36,017 bases of DNA from an uncultured Akkermansia sp. Its GTDB lineage: Bacteria > Verrucomicrobiota > Verrucomicrobiia > Verrucomicrobiales > Akkermansiaceae. The DNA lies in NCBI GenBank assembly GCA_947632055.1, contig CANRNS010000009.1, forward strand, positions 1 to 36,017, read 5' to 3'. The notes below the pieces were generated by a model that had not been told where the DNA came from, did not search any database, and saw nothing but the letters and a program-made list of their open reading frames with translations. Positions 24,810 to 35,977 of the stretch are shown piece by piece. The position numbers and the translations under genes are program-made. Each line of letters starts with the position of its first letter. The first letter of the stretch is position 1.

Positions 24810-26660
24810 CTACTGCGCTTGGAAACGACGCTGAATTTCGCTGAAGGAGAACGGAATCATTGTGGGCTTGCCGCGCGGGGTGCAGTAGGGAATTTCACAG
24901 TGCAGCAAGTCGCGCAATAACGACACTGGGTCACGAAGCCATGGCGTCAGGTCCTCCTTGTGTGCATATTGGTTTGCTAAGCGTATGGCGAAGAGTTCAA
25001 AGGGATCGCGGTTGCGGTTCGCGCGTGTTTCTCCCACGCTGAATAAGCTGATGAGTTCTTCGATGAATGATTCGACCTTTTGCAGTGGCAGGAAAGCGGG
25101 AATTGACTCAATGCGCAGAGTCTGTTTGCCAAAAAGCGAGACGTGAAAGCCCGCTTGATTGAACATGGGCTGCAGCTCCACCACCAGCCCTACATCGCGG
25201 GCATCTAACTCCACCAGGGCCGGGGCCAGCAATCGTTGGGACGGGATTGCACGCTTGTTGGACTCCACGAGTCGTTCAAAGAGGATACGCTCGCGGGCAG
25301 CACGCACATATAGTATCACCAAACCGTCCCCATTCTCAAAAAGAGCGAATTGATTGCGCACCATGCCCATGTAGCGGAATCCGGGGCATGGGTCAGTGGC
25401 GGCGCCAGCTGTGTCCGGTACTTTTTCGGTTTGCAACGTCAATTCAGCTTGCGTGGGTTCGGTGATGAGCCGAAGCTTGTGGAGTACGGGTGGCGCATCA
25501 CTGGACGATGCCGCCGGGGGGACTTTGGGCCGGGTGACATGAGAGAGGGGTTGAGTGGCAGGCGCGGGCAGGGGAGTGCTCGGTTCCGTCTTGTCCGGAC
25601 GATCCACCGGCGGTGGGGCAGGCGTCGCATCGCTACACTCTCCGGAGTTTCCCCGCGCATGTTCCGCCAGTGTGGCTGCTATCGCCTCAATGATGGCGGA
25701 GCAAAGCTCTGCGGGTCGTCGGAAACGAACCTCGCGTTTTGCCGGATGCACATTCACATCCACCAACGCGGGCTCTACATCCAAGTACAGGTAGTAAGAA
25801 GGATGCATGCCTGTGGGGAATCCGCCGTAGCCGTCGCGCACGGCACGTGCCACCAGCTTATCCTCAATGACGCGACCGTTCAGGAAAATATACTGTTCGC
25901 GGCGATTGCGGCGCGCATCTGAGAGGGGGGACAGGAAGCCCTGTACATGGACGCCAATGCCGATTGTCGGGCGAATCCGCAGCAAATCTTGCGCAGGGGC
26001 TAGTCCACGCAGCTCAGCGATGCGTTGCCTGAAATCGCTGGTGGCGGCTACATCAAAAATCAATTCTCCATCCCGCAGCAAGGTGAAACGGATATCCGGA
26101 AAGGCCAGGGCATGCAGGCGCACTTGCTGCTCAATGTGACCGGCCTCGGTTTCCTGGCTTTTCAGGAACTTGCGACGCACGGGGGTGTTGAAAAAGAGGT
26201 CGCGTACCTCCACACAGGTGCCAGGGGGGCAGCCCGCTGTGCGAATTTCCTCTTCTTCCCCGCCGTTGCTGCCAATTTGCCAACCTTCAACATCCTCACT
26301 ACGGCGCGTGGTGATGCAGATATGCGATACCGATGCGATGCTGGGTAATGCTTCACCGCGGAAGCCGAGTTGGCGTATATCGAAGAGATCATCCACAGAG
26401 AGAAGTTTGCTGGTTGCATGCCGCTGGAGGCAAAGCGACAGATCGGCTCGGCTCATCCCCTTGCCGTTGTCAATGACCTTCATGCAAGCAATGCCTCCGC
26501 GCGTGAGTTCCACACGGATGGCCGTGGCGCCGGAGTCGATGCTATTTTCCACGAGCTCCTTCACCACGGAAGCCGGACGCTCCACAACCTCCCCGGCAGC
26601 CACTTGGCTGGCAAGCACATCATCCATGCGCCGGATGGTTTGGCTGGACTCCGCTTGCAT
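24810..26660 (-). CDS. mutL: DNA mismatch repair protein MutL, endonuclease motifs degenerate
   Basis: A 616-residue protein linking MutS mismatch recognition to strand removal. The N-terminal GHKL ATPase is intact: Glu35 and Asn39 in KELVENSID, DNGKGM, and GFRGEALPSIASV. A Pro-rich linker (about 330-410) leads to the C-terminal dimerisation domain (from GFRYMGMVRNQFALF). The metal-binding endonuclease motifs of family members are changed: DQHA(x)2E(x)4E reads YVRAARERILFE at 451-462 (Asp and His lost, both Glu kept), the ACR motif reads as LANQ, and CPHGRP is TPRGKP at 594-599. Start: the frame runs upstream to 26744 but that part lies inside glgB; ATG 26660 is seven bases after the glgB stop and gives the normal MutL N-terminus. 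It lies between glgB and a membrane-protein gene. Confidence 0.95.
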   Translation of the reverse strand: MQAESSQTIRRMDDVLASQVAAGEVVERPASVVKELVENSIDSGATAIRVELTRGGIACMKVIDNGKGMSRADLSLCLQRHATSKLLSVDDLFDIRQLGFRGEALPSIASVSHICITTRRSEDVEGWQIGSNGGEEEEIRTAGCPPGTCVEVRDLFFNTPVRRKFLKSQETEAGHIEQQVRLHALAFPDIRFTLLRDGELIFDVAATSDFRQRIAELRGLAPAQDLLRIRPTIGIGVHVQGFLSPLSDARRNRREQYIFLNGRVIEDKLVARAVRDGYGGFPTGMHPSYYLYLDVEPALVDVNVHPAKREVRFRRPAELCSAIIEAIAATLAEHARGNSGECSDATPAPPPVDRPDKTEPSTPLPAPATQPLSHVTRPKVPPAASSSDAPPVLHKLRLITEPTQAELTLQTEKVPDTAGAATDPCPGFRYMGMVRNQFALFENGDGLVILYVRAARERILFERLVESNKRAIPSQRLLAPALVELDARDVGLVVELQPMFNQAGFHVSLFGKQTLRIESIPAFLPLQKVESFIEELISLFSVGETRANRNRDPFELFAIRLANQYAHKEDLTPWLRDPVSLLRDLLHCEIPYCTPRGKPTMIPFSFSEIQRRFQAQ

Positions 26661-26667
26661 CGGCTCG

Positions 26668-28680
26668 TTATTTTGGTTGTGACGCGCGGCGAAGTACAAG
26701 CGCAGTACGCGGTAGCAGGTAGAGAGAGACGCAGCCGTCCTCATCGGTCACATGGTGTACAGTAGCGTCTTGTCGCTCCAAGCCGCCAAAAATCGATGCA
26801 TCCGAATCCAGCGCCACCTCCCATTCTCCCGGCTCGGGGGCGGGCAGGCGGTAATGGGGCAGGGCCTTTTCACCATTCCAGTTGAAAACGAAAATCAGTC
26901 CGGCGCGTTCAAAAGCCATGACCCGGTTATCCTCATCCATATTCAGCGGACGCGCCGGTGCGCTGCCGAGCAATGCCGTTTCCTTGACGAGCTGCACCAT
27001 GGCGGCATCAAAGGCATTCAGGAAACGGTAGCGCAACAGGGGATTATCCACTAGACTCCACTGGCGGCGGCAGTATTGGTAGGAGTTGCCGTTACCCTCA
27101 CGGGGAAAGTCGATCCACTCCGGGTGACCAAACTCATTGCCCATGAAGTTGAGCCAACCCTCGCCGCCGGCAGCCAGCGTAACAAGCCGTATCATCTTAT
27201 GCAAGGCGATACCGCGGTCAATGATGAGGCTGTTGCTCGCGCAATTCATGTGCGTGTACATCTCTGCGTCCATCAGACGAAAGGCGAGAGTCTTATCCCC
27301 CACGAGCGCCTGGTCGTGGCTTTCGGCGTAGGCAATATTGGGCTCGCCGTAGCGGCGATTGATCAGAGTGTACCACATATCGCCCATGCTCCAGTCTTCA
27401 TCCTTCTTTTCCTTGATAAGCTTAATCCAGTAATCCGGAAGCCCCATGGCGAGACGGTGAGTGAAGCCTAGCCCGCCTTCGTCCACCGGTCGGCACATGC
27501 CGGGCATGCCGCTCATGTCCTCGGCTACCAGGATGGCGCCCGGACGCACCCTCTGAACCAAACTGGTAGCCAGTTGCAGGTAGGTGATGGCATCGCCGTT
27601 TACCTGGTCGTTGTAGTAGCAACTCAGATCGGTGAAGGGCTCGTGCCCGTGGTGCAAGTACAGCATGCTGGTGACGCCATCGAAGCGGAAGCCGTCAAAG
27701 TGGAATTCCTCCAGCCACCAGCGCAGATTGCTGAGGAGAAAGACTTGCACTTCTTCGCGTCCGTAGTCGAAGAGACAGCTGTCCCAGTCCGGGTGCATGG
27801 AATCGCGTTCACCGGCGTGAAAATACTGCCCGCCCGAGCCATCAAAATTATTGAGCCCCTCGGCCACATTTTTCACTGCATGGGAGTGTACCACATCCAG
27901 AAGAACTGCCAGCCCCATCCCATGAGCCGTATCGATGAGTTCCTTAAGGTCATCGGGCGTGCCGAATCGGCTGCTTGGCGCAAAAAATGAGGAGACGTGG
28001 TAGCCGAAGGAGCCATAGTAGGGATGCTCCTGGACCGCCATAAGCTGCACCGTGTTGTAGCCAAGTGCAGCGATGCGCGGTAACACGTTTTTGGTGAACT
28101 CGGCGAAACTATGAAGGCGCGGTTCCTCGCCGGCCATGCCCACGTGCGCCTCGTAGATGATGGGCTCACGCACGTGGGCAGGGGTCCAACGCTTATTTTT
28201 CCAGCGATACGGCGCGGGGGAATCCCACACAACGCCGGAGTAATCGAAACTTTGCGGGTCCTGGTGCGTGAAGTGGATCCAGGCGGGTATGCGGTCGTGA
28301 CGCTGGAGGTCAGCCCCCAGCACATGCACTTTGACCCTGTCGCCATGGTGCAGGGTATCAGCCGGCAAGCGTACGCTCCATACCCCCGTATCGCTGGGGA
28401 GCAGGGGGGTAGCCTCGCGATTCCAGCCGTTAAAGTCGCCAATGAGCCACAATCCACGGGCGCCGGGCGCCCATTCGTTGTAGATCCACTCTCCGGTAGC
28501 GCGGTCACGCACGATGCCCATGCGCACGTAGCCCCGTGCCGCTTCTTCCAAGCTTCCGTATTTGCGGGCAAAATTCTCCATGCGGCTGTCGTAAAGCCGT
28601 AGCCGCATCTTGATCACCTGTTCATAGGGTGTCAGCCAACTGTCCGCTAATACTAGCCCCGGTATAGGTGGACGTCTCAT
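26668..28680 (-). CDS. glgB: 1,4-alpha-glucan (glycogen) branching enzyme, eukaryote-like GH13_8 type
   Basis: A 670-residue cytoplasmic enzyme that makes alpha-1,6 branches in glycogen. An N-terminal CBM48 domain (EWAPGARGLWLIGDFNGWN, about residues 69-88) precedes the GH13 barrel. Catalytic residues: Asp334 in FHFDGFRFDGVTSM (nucleophile), Glu387 in ILVAEDMSGMP (acid/base) and Asp456 in AYAESHDQAL. The sequence (EAHVGMAGEEP, GYHVSSFFAPSSRFG, LLDVVHSHAVKN, MGNEFGHPEWIDFPREGNGN) resembles eukaryotic branching enzymes more than the classical E. coli type, as is known for some Bacteroidota and PVC bacteria. The C-terminal all-beta domain ends LVLRRASQPK. The start ATG 28680 lies 31 bases after the clpC stop; mutL begins seven bases after its own stop. 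Confidence 0.96.
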   Translation of the reverse strand: MRRPPIPGLVLADSWLTPYEQVIKMRLRLYDSRMENFARKYGSLEEAARGYVRMGIVRDRATGEWIYNEWAPGARGLWLIGDFNGWNREATPLLPSDTGVWSVRLPADTLHHGDRVKVHVLGADLQRHDRIPAWIHFTHQDPQSFDYSGVVWDSPAPYRWKNKRWTPAHVREPIIYEAHVGMAGEEPRLHSFAEFTKNVLPRIAALGYNTVQLMAVQEHPYYGSFGYHVSSFFAPSSRFGTPDDLKELIDTAHGMGLAVLLDVVHSHAVKNVAEGLNNFDGSGGQYFHAGERDSMHPDWDSCLFDYGREEVQVFLLSNLRWWLEEFHFDGFRFDGVTSMLYLHHGHEPFTDLSCYYNDQVNGDAITYLQLATSLVQRVRPGAILVAEDMSGMPGMCRPVDEGGLGFTHRLAMGLPDYWIKLIKEKKDEDWSMGDMWYTLINRRYGEPNIAYAESHDQALVGDKTLAFRLMDAEMYTHMNCASNSLIIDRGIALHKMIRLVTLAAGGEGWLNFMGNEFGHPEWIDFPREGNGNSYQYCRRQWSLVDNPLLRYRFLNAFDAAMVQLVKETALLGSAPARPLNMDEDNRVMAFERAGLIFVFNWNGEKALPHYRLPAPEPGEWEVALDSDASIFGGLERQDATVHHVTDEDGCVSLYLLPRTALVLRRASQPK

Positions 28681-28711
28681 GATGTCATCTTACTCGCGTC
28701 ATGGGGTCATT

Positions 28712-31357
28712 TCAATCATTTTTGGCGCTACCGGACGCCTTTTTTCTGGTGGAGTTGGATACGGAGGCTGTACCGCTGAGCACTTTCGATTTTTTTGTGG
28801 CTGCCGGTTTGCGTTTTTTTTCTTCAGTTCCTTCCGGTTTAAAGGTGATCGCCGAACTCTGCATGTCCCTGCGCTCCACCTCGGAGCTTTGCCCGGGCAG
28901 CAAATCCCCACGCAGCATAGCCTCGGCAATGGGATCTTCCAGCAGCGTTTCTATCGCGCGGCGGATCGGTCGTGCACCGTATTGCACGTCGCTCCCTTTC
29001 TCTACAATCATGCGAATGACCTCCGGCGAGAGGGTGAGGCGTATCTGCTTATCCGCAAGTCGACGGATTAGTTTATCGGTCTCCAGCTGCACGATGCGCT
29101 CCAAGTCGGTAGTTGTGAGACGTCGGAAGACAATGAGGTCGTCAAAGCGGTTGATGAACTCCGGGCGAAATTGCTTTTTAGCGGCTTCGGAGATGCGTTC
29201 CTTCATGGATTCATAGTTGGCGTCGTCCTGATCCGCGAAGTTGAATCCCATTTGCCCGCTGGAGTTGGCCAGCGATGCCCCCACATTAGAGGTGAGGATG
29301 ATGATCGTGTTGCAGAAGTTCACTTTGTGTCCCATGGAATCCGTGAGACTGCCATCCTCTAATATTTGCAGCAGCAGATTCATGACGTCCGGATGCGCCT
29401 TTTCAATCTCATCAAAAAGCACGACGGAATATGGTCTGCGGCGTATTTTTTCGGTGAGTTGTCCCCCCTCATCATGTCCCACATAACCGGGAGGCGAGCC
29501 GATGAGGCGACTGGTGCTGAACTTTTCCATGTACTCACTCATATCCACTTGGATGAGCGCATCTTGCGTGCCGAACATCAGTTCTGCCAAGTTGCGCGCC
29601 AAGTAAGTCTTGCCCACGCCGGTGGGTCCCATAAAGAGGAAGGAGCCGATGGGACGCTTCGGGTCTTTGATATCTGCCCGGCTACGACGCAAGGCGCGAG
29701 CGATGGCGGAGCATGCCTGATCTTGTCCAATGACGCGACTGCGTAGCTCGTTTTCCATGTTGAGCAGTTTTTCCGCCTCCTTTTGTTCCATACGTGCCAA
29801 GGGAATATTGGTCCACTTGGATACTACATGCATGATATCTTCATCACTTACGGTGGCGTAATCTTTCTGCATGTTTTCTTTCCACTCCGCCACCTTTTTG
29901 CGCAGGTCGGCGTCCAGAGAGTTGATACGATCGCGCAGGCTGGCTGCCAACTCAAAGTTTTGCTCACTCACGGCGCCTTGTTTCTCGCGGCGCATTTTGC
30001 TGAGCTCGGATTCGCGCTCTTTGAGCAGTTGGGGGCGCGTCATGCGACCAACTCGCTTGTACGACCCTGCCTCATCGATCACATCGATGGCCTTGTCCGG
30101 CAAAAAGCGACCGGTTAGGTAGCGGTTGGAGAGCTGCACGGCGGCCTCAATCGCTTGTGGGGTGTAGTGCACGTGGTGGTGCTCTTCGTAGCGTGCTTGC
30201 AATCCTTTCAGGATAAGCACCGTTTCTGCCAGCGTGGGTTCACCGACAGGCACCTGCTGGAAGCGGCGCTCGAAAGCCGCATCCTTTTCCATGTACTTGC
30301 GGAATTCCTCCAGCGTGGTAGCACCTATCGCTTGTAGTTCTCCGCGGGAGAGGGCCGGTTTGATGATATTGGAGGCATCCATGCTTCCCTCCGCCGAGCC
30401 GGCGCCTATGAGCGTATGCACTTCGTCCACGAAAAGGATGACATTGCGCTCGCGCAGGATTTCATCCATGATTGCCTTAAGCCTTTCCTCAAATTGTCCG
30501 CGGTACTTGGTGCCCGCCACCATCATAGGCAAATCCAGTGAGATGATCCGTTTATCAATGAGAAATTCCGGCACATCGTGCTTCGCAATGAGTTGAGCCA
30601 GGCCTTCCACGATGGCTGTTTTACCTACTCCGGCTTCACCGAGCAGGATGGGATTATTCTTTGTGCGACGGCAGAGAATTTGGATCACACGCTCAATTTC
30701 GCTTTCACGGCCGATGACTGGATCCAATTCCCCCTTGAGGGCTCGCGCCGTCAAATCACGCCCGTAGGTGAGCAGGGCGGATTGGCGCTTGCGTCCCTGG
30801 GGACTGTTGCCGCTTCCCATGGTACGAGAGTCTGCGTTGAACAAGGCGTTGAAGCTGTCCTCTTCTTCATCCTCATCCTCTCCCTGGGATTGTTCAGCTG
30901 AGGAGTCGTTAGTGCGGTCGGGCTCGGGCTGCATTTGCTCAACAAGCTTGCGAGCATCGGCGTAGTTGGCGCCTGCCTGCTCCAGCGCGTGGTGAGCCAT
31001 GCCGTCATCATCCTTCAAGATGGCGAGCAACAAGTGTTCTGTGCCCACGTACGCGTGATTGAGTTCTGCCGCCTCTTGCCCGGCCATTTCCAAGATGCGT
31101 TTTACACGCTGTGTGTAGGGCAGGGTGCCGACACTGTTCACATCGCCCGTACCGGGGATGAGCGACTTCTCAATCACATCAATCATGGCGGGTATGTTGA
31201 CCCCAGCCCGGTTCAGAATGGGGATGGCAAAGCCTTGTCCAAGTTTTAGCAGACCCAACAACATGTGCTCGGCTCCGATGTAGTTGTGGTGAAACCGCAA
31301 CGCTTCTCGGCGGGCGAGATTAATCACTTGCTGAGCTCGTGGTGTAAAGTTATTCAT
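28712..31357 (-). CDS. clpC: ClpC, AAA+ unfoldase of the Clp protease
   Basis: An 881-residue hexameric unfoldase that feeds substrates to ClpP. Order: two Clp-N repeats (1-150, [20 protein letters not shown]), an acidic linker (about 150-190, [13 protein letters not shown]), AAA1 with Walker A GEAGVGKT at 240-247, a middle domain with a UVR-type motif near 455-490 ([12 protein letters not shown]) where McsA/McsB or MecA-type adaptors dock in Bacillus, and AAA2 with GPTGVGKT at 577-584. The C-terminus has a basic low-complexity tail ([18 protein letters not shown]) longer than in Bacillus ClpC. It lies 23 bases after mcsB, which matches the Firmicute order mcsA-mcsB-clpC, though no ctsR repressor gene precedes the block. 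No clear Shine-Dalgarno site before ATG 31357. Confidence 0.97.
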   Translation of the reverse strand: MNNFTPRAQQVINLARREALRFHHNYIGAEHMLLGLLKLGQGFAIPILNRAGVNIPAMIDVIEKSLIPGTGDVNSVGTLPYTQRVKRILEMAGQEAAELNHAYVGTEHLLLAILKDDDGMAHHALEQAGANYADARKLVEQMQPEPDRTNDSSAEQSQGEDEDEEEDSFNALFNADSRTMGSGNSPQGRKRQSALLTYGRDLTARALKGELDPVIGRESEIERVIQILCRRTKNNPILLGEAGVGKTAIVEGLAQLIAKHDVPEFLIDKRIISLDLPMMVAGTKYRGQFEERLKAIMDEILRERNVILFVDEVHTLIGAGSAEGSMDASNIIKPALSRGELQAIGATTLEEFRKYMEKDAAFERRFQQVPVGEPTLAETVLILKGLQARYEEHHHVHYTPQAIEAAVQLSNRYLTGRFLPDKAIDVIDEAGSYKRVGRMTRPQLLKERESELSKMRREKQGAVSEQNFELAASLRDRINSLDADLRKKVAEWKENMQKDYATVSDEDIMHVVSKWTNIPLARMEQKEAEKLLNMENELRSRVIGQDQACSAIARALRRSRADIKDPKRPIGSFLFMGPTGVGKTYLARNLAELMFGTQDALIQVDMSEYMEKFSTSRLIGSPPGYVGHDEGGQLTEKIRRRPYSVVLFDEIEKAHPDVMNLLLQILEDGSLTDSMGHKVNFCNTIIILTSNVGASLANSSGQMGFNFADQDDANYESMKERISEAAKKQFRPEFINRFDDLIVFRRLTTTDLERIVQLETDKLIRRLADKQIRLTLSPEVIRMIVEKGSDVQYGARPIRRAIETLLEDPIAEAMLRGDLLPGQSSEVERRDMQSSAITFKPEGTEEKKRKPAATKKSKVLSGTASVSNSTRKKASGSAKND

Positions 31358-31380
31358 ACGTCGTTTAATTGTTGAAAGCT

Positions 31381-32481
31381 TTATTCGTAGAAGAGTGCGG
31401 TGACAATTTCTTTCATCATTTCCCCGCGGCGTCTGTCGAGTTCTGTCGACCCAATATCTTTATCGGTGCATATGTTCATGTAACCGCTCTGAGTTTCTGT
31501 TTGCATTCGAATGAGCAGCTTTTGCCGTCGGCTTTTTGAGCAGTTTGTTTCCCCGAGTATGGCTGCGAGTCGGACCGTAGACAGCACACCGGGCAAGTCG
31601 TTTTCGCTGATGGGAGCGCCAGTTTGCAGGGTGTCCAGCATTTGTGCCAGTCGCGTTTTCCATTCGGCTCCCAGTCTTTTTTGGGTGAGCAACTTTTTTC
31701 GCTGCTTCATTTCATCGGCGGAGAGTTTCTTGAGGGTTGCACACAGTGCGCTGAGCGAGTCCCCTAGAGGAGTGACTCCGGAAGGCTTGATATCGATGCG
31801 AAAGACGTCAGACGCGGACTCCCGGCGGGCTCCGAAAGCCGGTCGTACGAGCAGCCCGGCATTTTCTATTCGTTGGTATACTCGTTGAGAACCGAGCGTC
31901 TGCACGACCGCCGGAAGACATGCCCACGCCGCCACGCTCATGCCTTCTCCGCTTTTCTGGGGATCAGACATCAGATAGAGCAGCTCATCATCGCAGGCGG
32001 GTGTGTCGGAAATTTCATCGATCAATTGGGCTTGCAGCATAATCATTTCTGTGAACAAGTCTCCCATATTTAACGGTTTGTTCACCTCCTCGAAGACTTC
32101 CAGTTTCAAGTGTTCCTCGCCGTTGATGAGGGCTGTGGCATCCTGCGTTCTATTCAGGGCAAGGTAGGTGTGAGTCCCTCCGTGCGGCGCTTCCTGCAGG
32201 GTTGGCAGTTCGCGTTCTTTCAAGAGCCGTTTCTCATCATCGCTCAATTCACTCCATCGGTAGATTTTCGCCTGGCTGTACCTGCGCATTCGTTTGAGCG
32301 TTTTCCGGAGAGTCCCGGCTAGTTTTTCCAATTGATCCTCGGCGGCCCAATGCGGAAAGGAGTATCCATTGTAATTCATTTCCACGATAATTTGGACTCC
32401 AAAAACCGCCTTACCCGTCGCCAGCGCCTTGATGAGCGCTGACTGCTGTCGCATCATCTCGTGTAGGGGTTGCGTTTTCAT
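31381..32481 (-). CDS. mcsB: McsB-like protein with lost catalytic residues (predicted pseudokinase)
   Basis: A 366-residue homologue of the protein arginine kinase McsB, which in Bacillus phosphorylates arginines to mark proteins for ClpCP. Alignment by eye to recalled B. subtilis McsB keeps many landmarks (FP after strand 1, EEH loop, LP-A helix, LVR, VRL-LG near the C-terminus, RRR) but active-site positions differ. SSRIRLARN is GVQIIVEMN (28-36), so three Arg are gone. NEEDHIR is NGEEHLK (120-126). The active-site Cys of LTSCPTNVGTGLRAS is Asp173 in LMSDPQKSGEGMSVA, and the Arg of LRAS is Ser182. GIYGEGSEA is PAFGARRES (214-222). ATP binding and phosphotransfer are therefore unlikely. Its ATG overlaps the mcsA stop by four bases (ATGA), so translation is coupled. 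It may serve as a non-catalytic adaptor for ClpC (inference). Confidence 0.85.
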   Translation of the reverse strand: MKTQPLHEMMRQQSALIKALATGKAVFGVQIIVEMNYNGYSFPHWAAEDQLEKLAGTLRKTLKRMRRYSQAKIYRWSELSDDEKRLLKERELPTLQEAPHGGTHTYLALNRTQDATALINGEEHLKLEVFEEVNKPLNMGDLFTEMIMLQAQLIDEISDTPACDDELLYLMSDPQKSGEGMSVAAWACLPAVVQTLGSQRVYQRIENAGLLVRPAFGARRESASDVFRIDIKPSGVTPLGDSLSALCATLKKLSADEMKQRKKLLTQKRLGAEWKTRLAQMLDTLQTGAPISENDLPGVLSTVRLAAILGETNCSKSRRQKLLIRMQTETQSGYMNICTDKDIGSTELDRRRGEMMKEIVTALFYE

Positions 32482-33044
32482 TTTTTTCGCTGGCTTTTGA
32501 TGAGATCGCGCAGCTTGGCGGCTTCTTCATAATCCTCGCGCTCTACGGCTGCCATCATCTGTTCTTCCAACTTTTCCACACTGTCTGGTTGCACGTCATC
32601 TAACTCATCGGCGGGGGAGTTGCTGGTCAGCTGCAGCATCTCTCGGAAAACATCGTAACACTTCGGGCATCCCAGGCGGTGCGTGCGCACGTAGTCTGCG
32701 TACGTGTACCCGCATTGAGGACACTGCTTACCGGGTCCGGACGCTTTCGAATACTCGGGCAATTCATTGTCTGCTTGAGGATGCAGAGAAAAGAAATGGT
32801 TATGCAGGTGCGTCAAATCGTTTTCTTCGTCATTCCCGCTGTGCAGAATACGACTGATTAGTTGCTCGATATGCCCGCTGAGTTCCTTTGGGAAAAATTG
32901 GGAGGTTATGGAGAGCTGCTGAGGGTCAAAAATCCCCTCTTTCTTTGCACACTCCTCGCATAAGACCATATCCCTGAGTTTCCCATTCGCGATTTGCGTC
33001 AGAAACACAGTTGCCGGTTTTCCGCATATTTGACACCTTTTCAC
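32478..33044 (-). CDS. mcsA: McsA, zinc-binding UVR-domain partner of McsB and ClpC
   Basis: A 188-residue cytoplasmic protein. N-terminal zinc finger: CQIC (Cys4/Cys7) paired with CEEC (Cys29/Cys32); second pair CPQC and CPKC in the middle (QCPQCGYTYADYVRTHRLGC region). The C-terminal UVR motif (EKLEEQMMAAVEREDYEEAA) is the UvrB/UvrC-type helical hairpin that binds ClpC and McsB in Bacillus. All cysteine pairs expected for McsA are present, in contrast with the degenerate McsB. It starts at GTG 33044 and is the first gene of the leftward operon; a near-leaderless promoter is predicted just upstream. Length matches Firmicute McsA. Confidence 0.93.
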   Translation of the reverse strand: MKRCQICGKPATVFLTQIANGKLRDMVLCEECAKKEGIFDPQQLSITSQFFPKELSGHIEQLISRILHSGNDEENDLTHLHNHFFSLHPQADNELPEYSKASGPGKQCPQCGYTYADYVRTHRLGCPKCYDVFREMLQLTSNSPADELDDVQPDSVEKLEEQMMAAVEREDYEEAAKLRDLIKSQRKK

Positions 33045-33053
33045 TCTTCGCGC

Positions 33054-33083
33054 ATTTTACCACAAGCTTCATCCATTTCCCAA
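33054..33083 (-). promoter_or_regulatory. Candidate mcsA operon promoter
   Basis: On the minus strand, TTGGGA (33078-33083), an 18-base spacer and TAAAAT (33054-33059). The predicted transcription start near 33047 leaves only about three bases before GTG 33044, so the message would be nearly leaderless. No CtsR-type direct heptad repeat is visible around it. Confidence 0.35.
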
Positions 33084-33228
33084 AACAAAGCGCGTCATTT
33101 TCTATTTTCCTTGACCTCTGACAGCCTGTTCTCTCCTGAGTGTGCGGCAGTTCACGTTCTAATCTTTCCTGCGTATGTTTTTTCTGCGTCTTTTTTGAAA
33201 AAATTATTCCTGCCCGTTTGAATCTGTC

Positions 33229-33257
33229 TTGCAATTCGGTCCCGGCTGGGTTACACT
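33229..33257 (+). promoter_or_regulatory. sdhCAB operon promoter
   Basis: TTGCAA (33229-33234), a 17-base spacer, then TACACT (33252-33257). Predicted transcription start is near 33264, 19 bases before ATG 33283. This placement also rules out the ATG at 33229 as the sdhC start. The 33045-33228 region between it and the mcsA promoter is AT-rich and shows no gene. Confidence 0.55.
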
Positions 33258-33282
33258 GTGTTTGCACGACGTTATTGCACTT

Positions 33283-33954
33283 ATGAACGACATCATCACG
33301 ACAGCATGCAAGTTCGTTACGTCCTCCATTGGCCGCAAGATATTGGTGGCGCTCACGGGGGCGTGTCTCATTCTCTTCTTGGTAGGCCATTTGGCAGGCA
33401 ACATGACCATCTATGGCGGATGCGCCGACTGTGGAGGTAAATCATGGATCAACTACTACGCGATGGGATTGCACAGCATGCCGGCATGGCTGCTGTGGGC
33501 GATTCGGCTTGGATTGCTGGCGGTGTTTGCCGTGCATGTGCTGCTGGCTCTCGTTCTGAAATATGAGAATTACAATGCTCGCACGCACTACCAGAAAGAA
33601 GGCACGCTGAAGGCCACCCTTTCCTCCCGCACGATGGTGATCACCGGGGTGATGATCTTGGCGTTTCTCCTCCTCCACCTCTGGCAGCTTACCCTCAACG
33701 GCGACCCCGCCAACTGCTATGAGCACGTTGTGCGTGGCTTCCAAAACCCGGTGTGCAGCGCGGCCTACATCATTGCCATCTGCTGCTTGTTCATGCACGT
33801 CCGCCACGGTGTGCAGTCTGTGATGCAGACTCTCGGTCTGGGTACGCGCAAGGTGCGTCCGCTCTACAACATTGTGGCGGTGCTCTTCGCGCTCGTGGTG
33901 TGCGCCGGCTTTATTTCCATCCCGCTCGCCGTCCTCACCGGCATCCTTCACTAA
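33283..33954 (+). CDS. sdhC: Succinate dehydrogenase/fumarate reductase cytochrome b subunit (B-type)
   Basis: A 223-residue integral membrane protein with five transmembrane helices, the di-haem single-subunit anchor of B-type complexes. The N-terminus ([20 protein letters not shown]) and [12 protein letters not shown] are characteristic, with haem-ligand His candidates in [21 protein letters not shown] and [10 protein letters not shown]. It carries electrons between quinone and the flavoprotein/iron-sulphur subunits at the inner membrane. Start ATG 33283 is chosen over 33229 because homologues begin at [15 protein letters not shown] sequence and the promoter -35 box sits at 33229. The sdhA start follows 22 bases after the stop. 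Confidence 0.95.
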   Translation: MNDIITTACKFVTSSIGRKILVALTGACLILFLVGHLAGNMTIYGGCADCGGKSWINYYAMGLHSMPAWLLWAIRLGLLAVFAVHVLLALVLKYENYNARTHYQKEGTLKATLSSRTMVITGVMILAFLLLHLWQLTLNGDPANCYEHVVRGFQNPVCSAAYIIAICCLFMHVRHGVQSVMQTLGLGTRKVRPLYNIVAVLFALVVCAGFISIPLAVLTGILH

Positions 33955-33976
33955 ACCCCTCACCCTCTCTCTTGAC

Positions 33977-35941
<1,965 letters not shown>

Positions 35942-35977
35942 TCGAGCAAAACTGAATCCCTAACACCTTTTAACATT

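Noticed and set aside
26661..26744. Upstream extension of mutL to 26744
   Set aside because: It would overlap the glgB 3' end by about 77 bases and adds residues with no counterpart in MutL; ATG 26660 fits the family N-terminus.
33229..33282. ATG 33229 as start of sdhC
   Set aside because: The -35 element TTGCAA occupies 33229-33234 and the predicted transcript begins near 33264, so this codon would not be transcribed.
33872..33976. Upstream extension of sdhA to 33872
   Set aside because: It overlaps the sdhC coding end and adds a Ser/Pro-rich stretch absent from the family; ATG 33977 is the family start.
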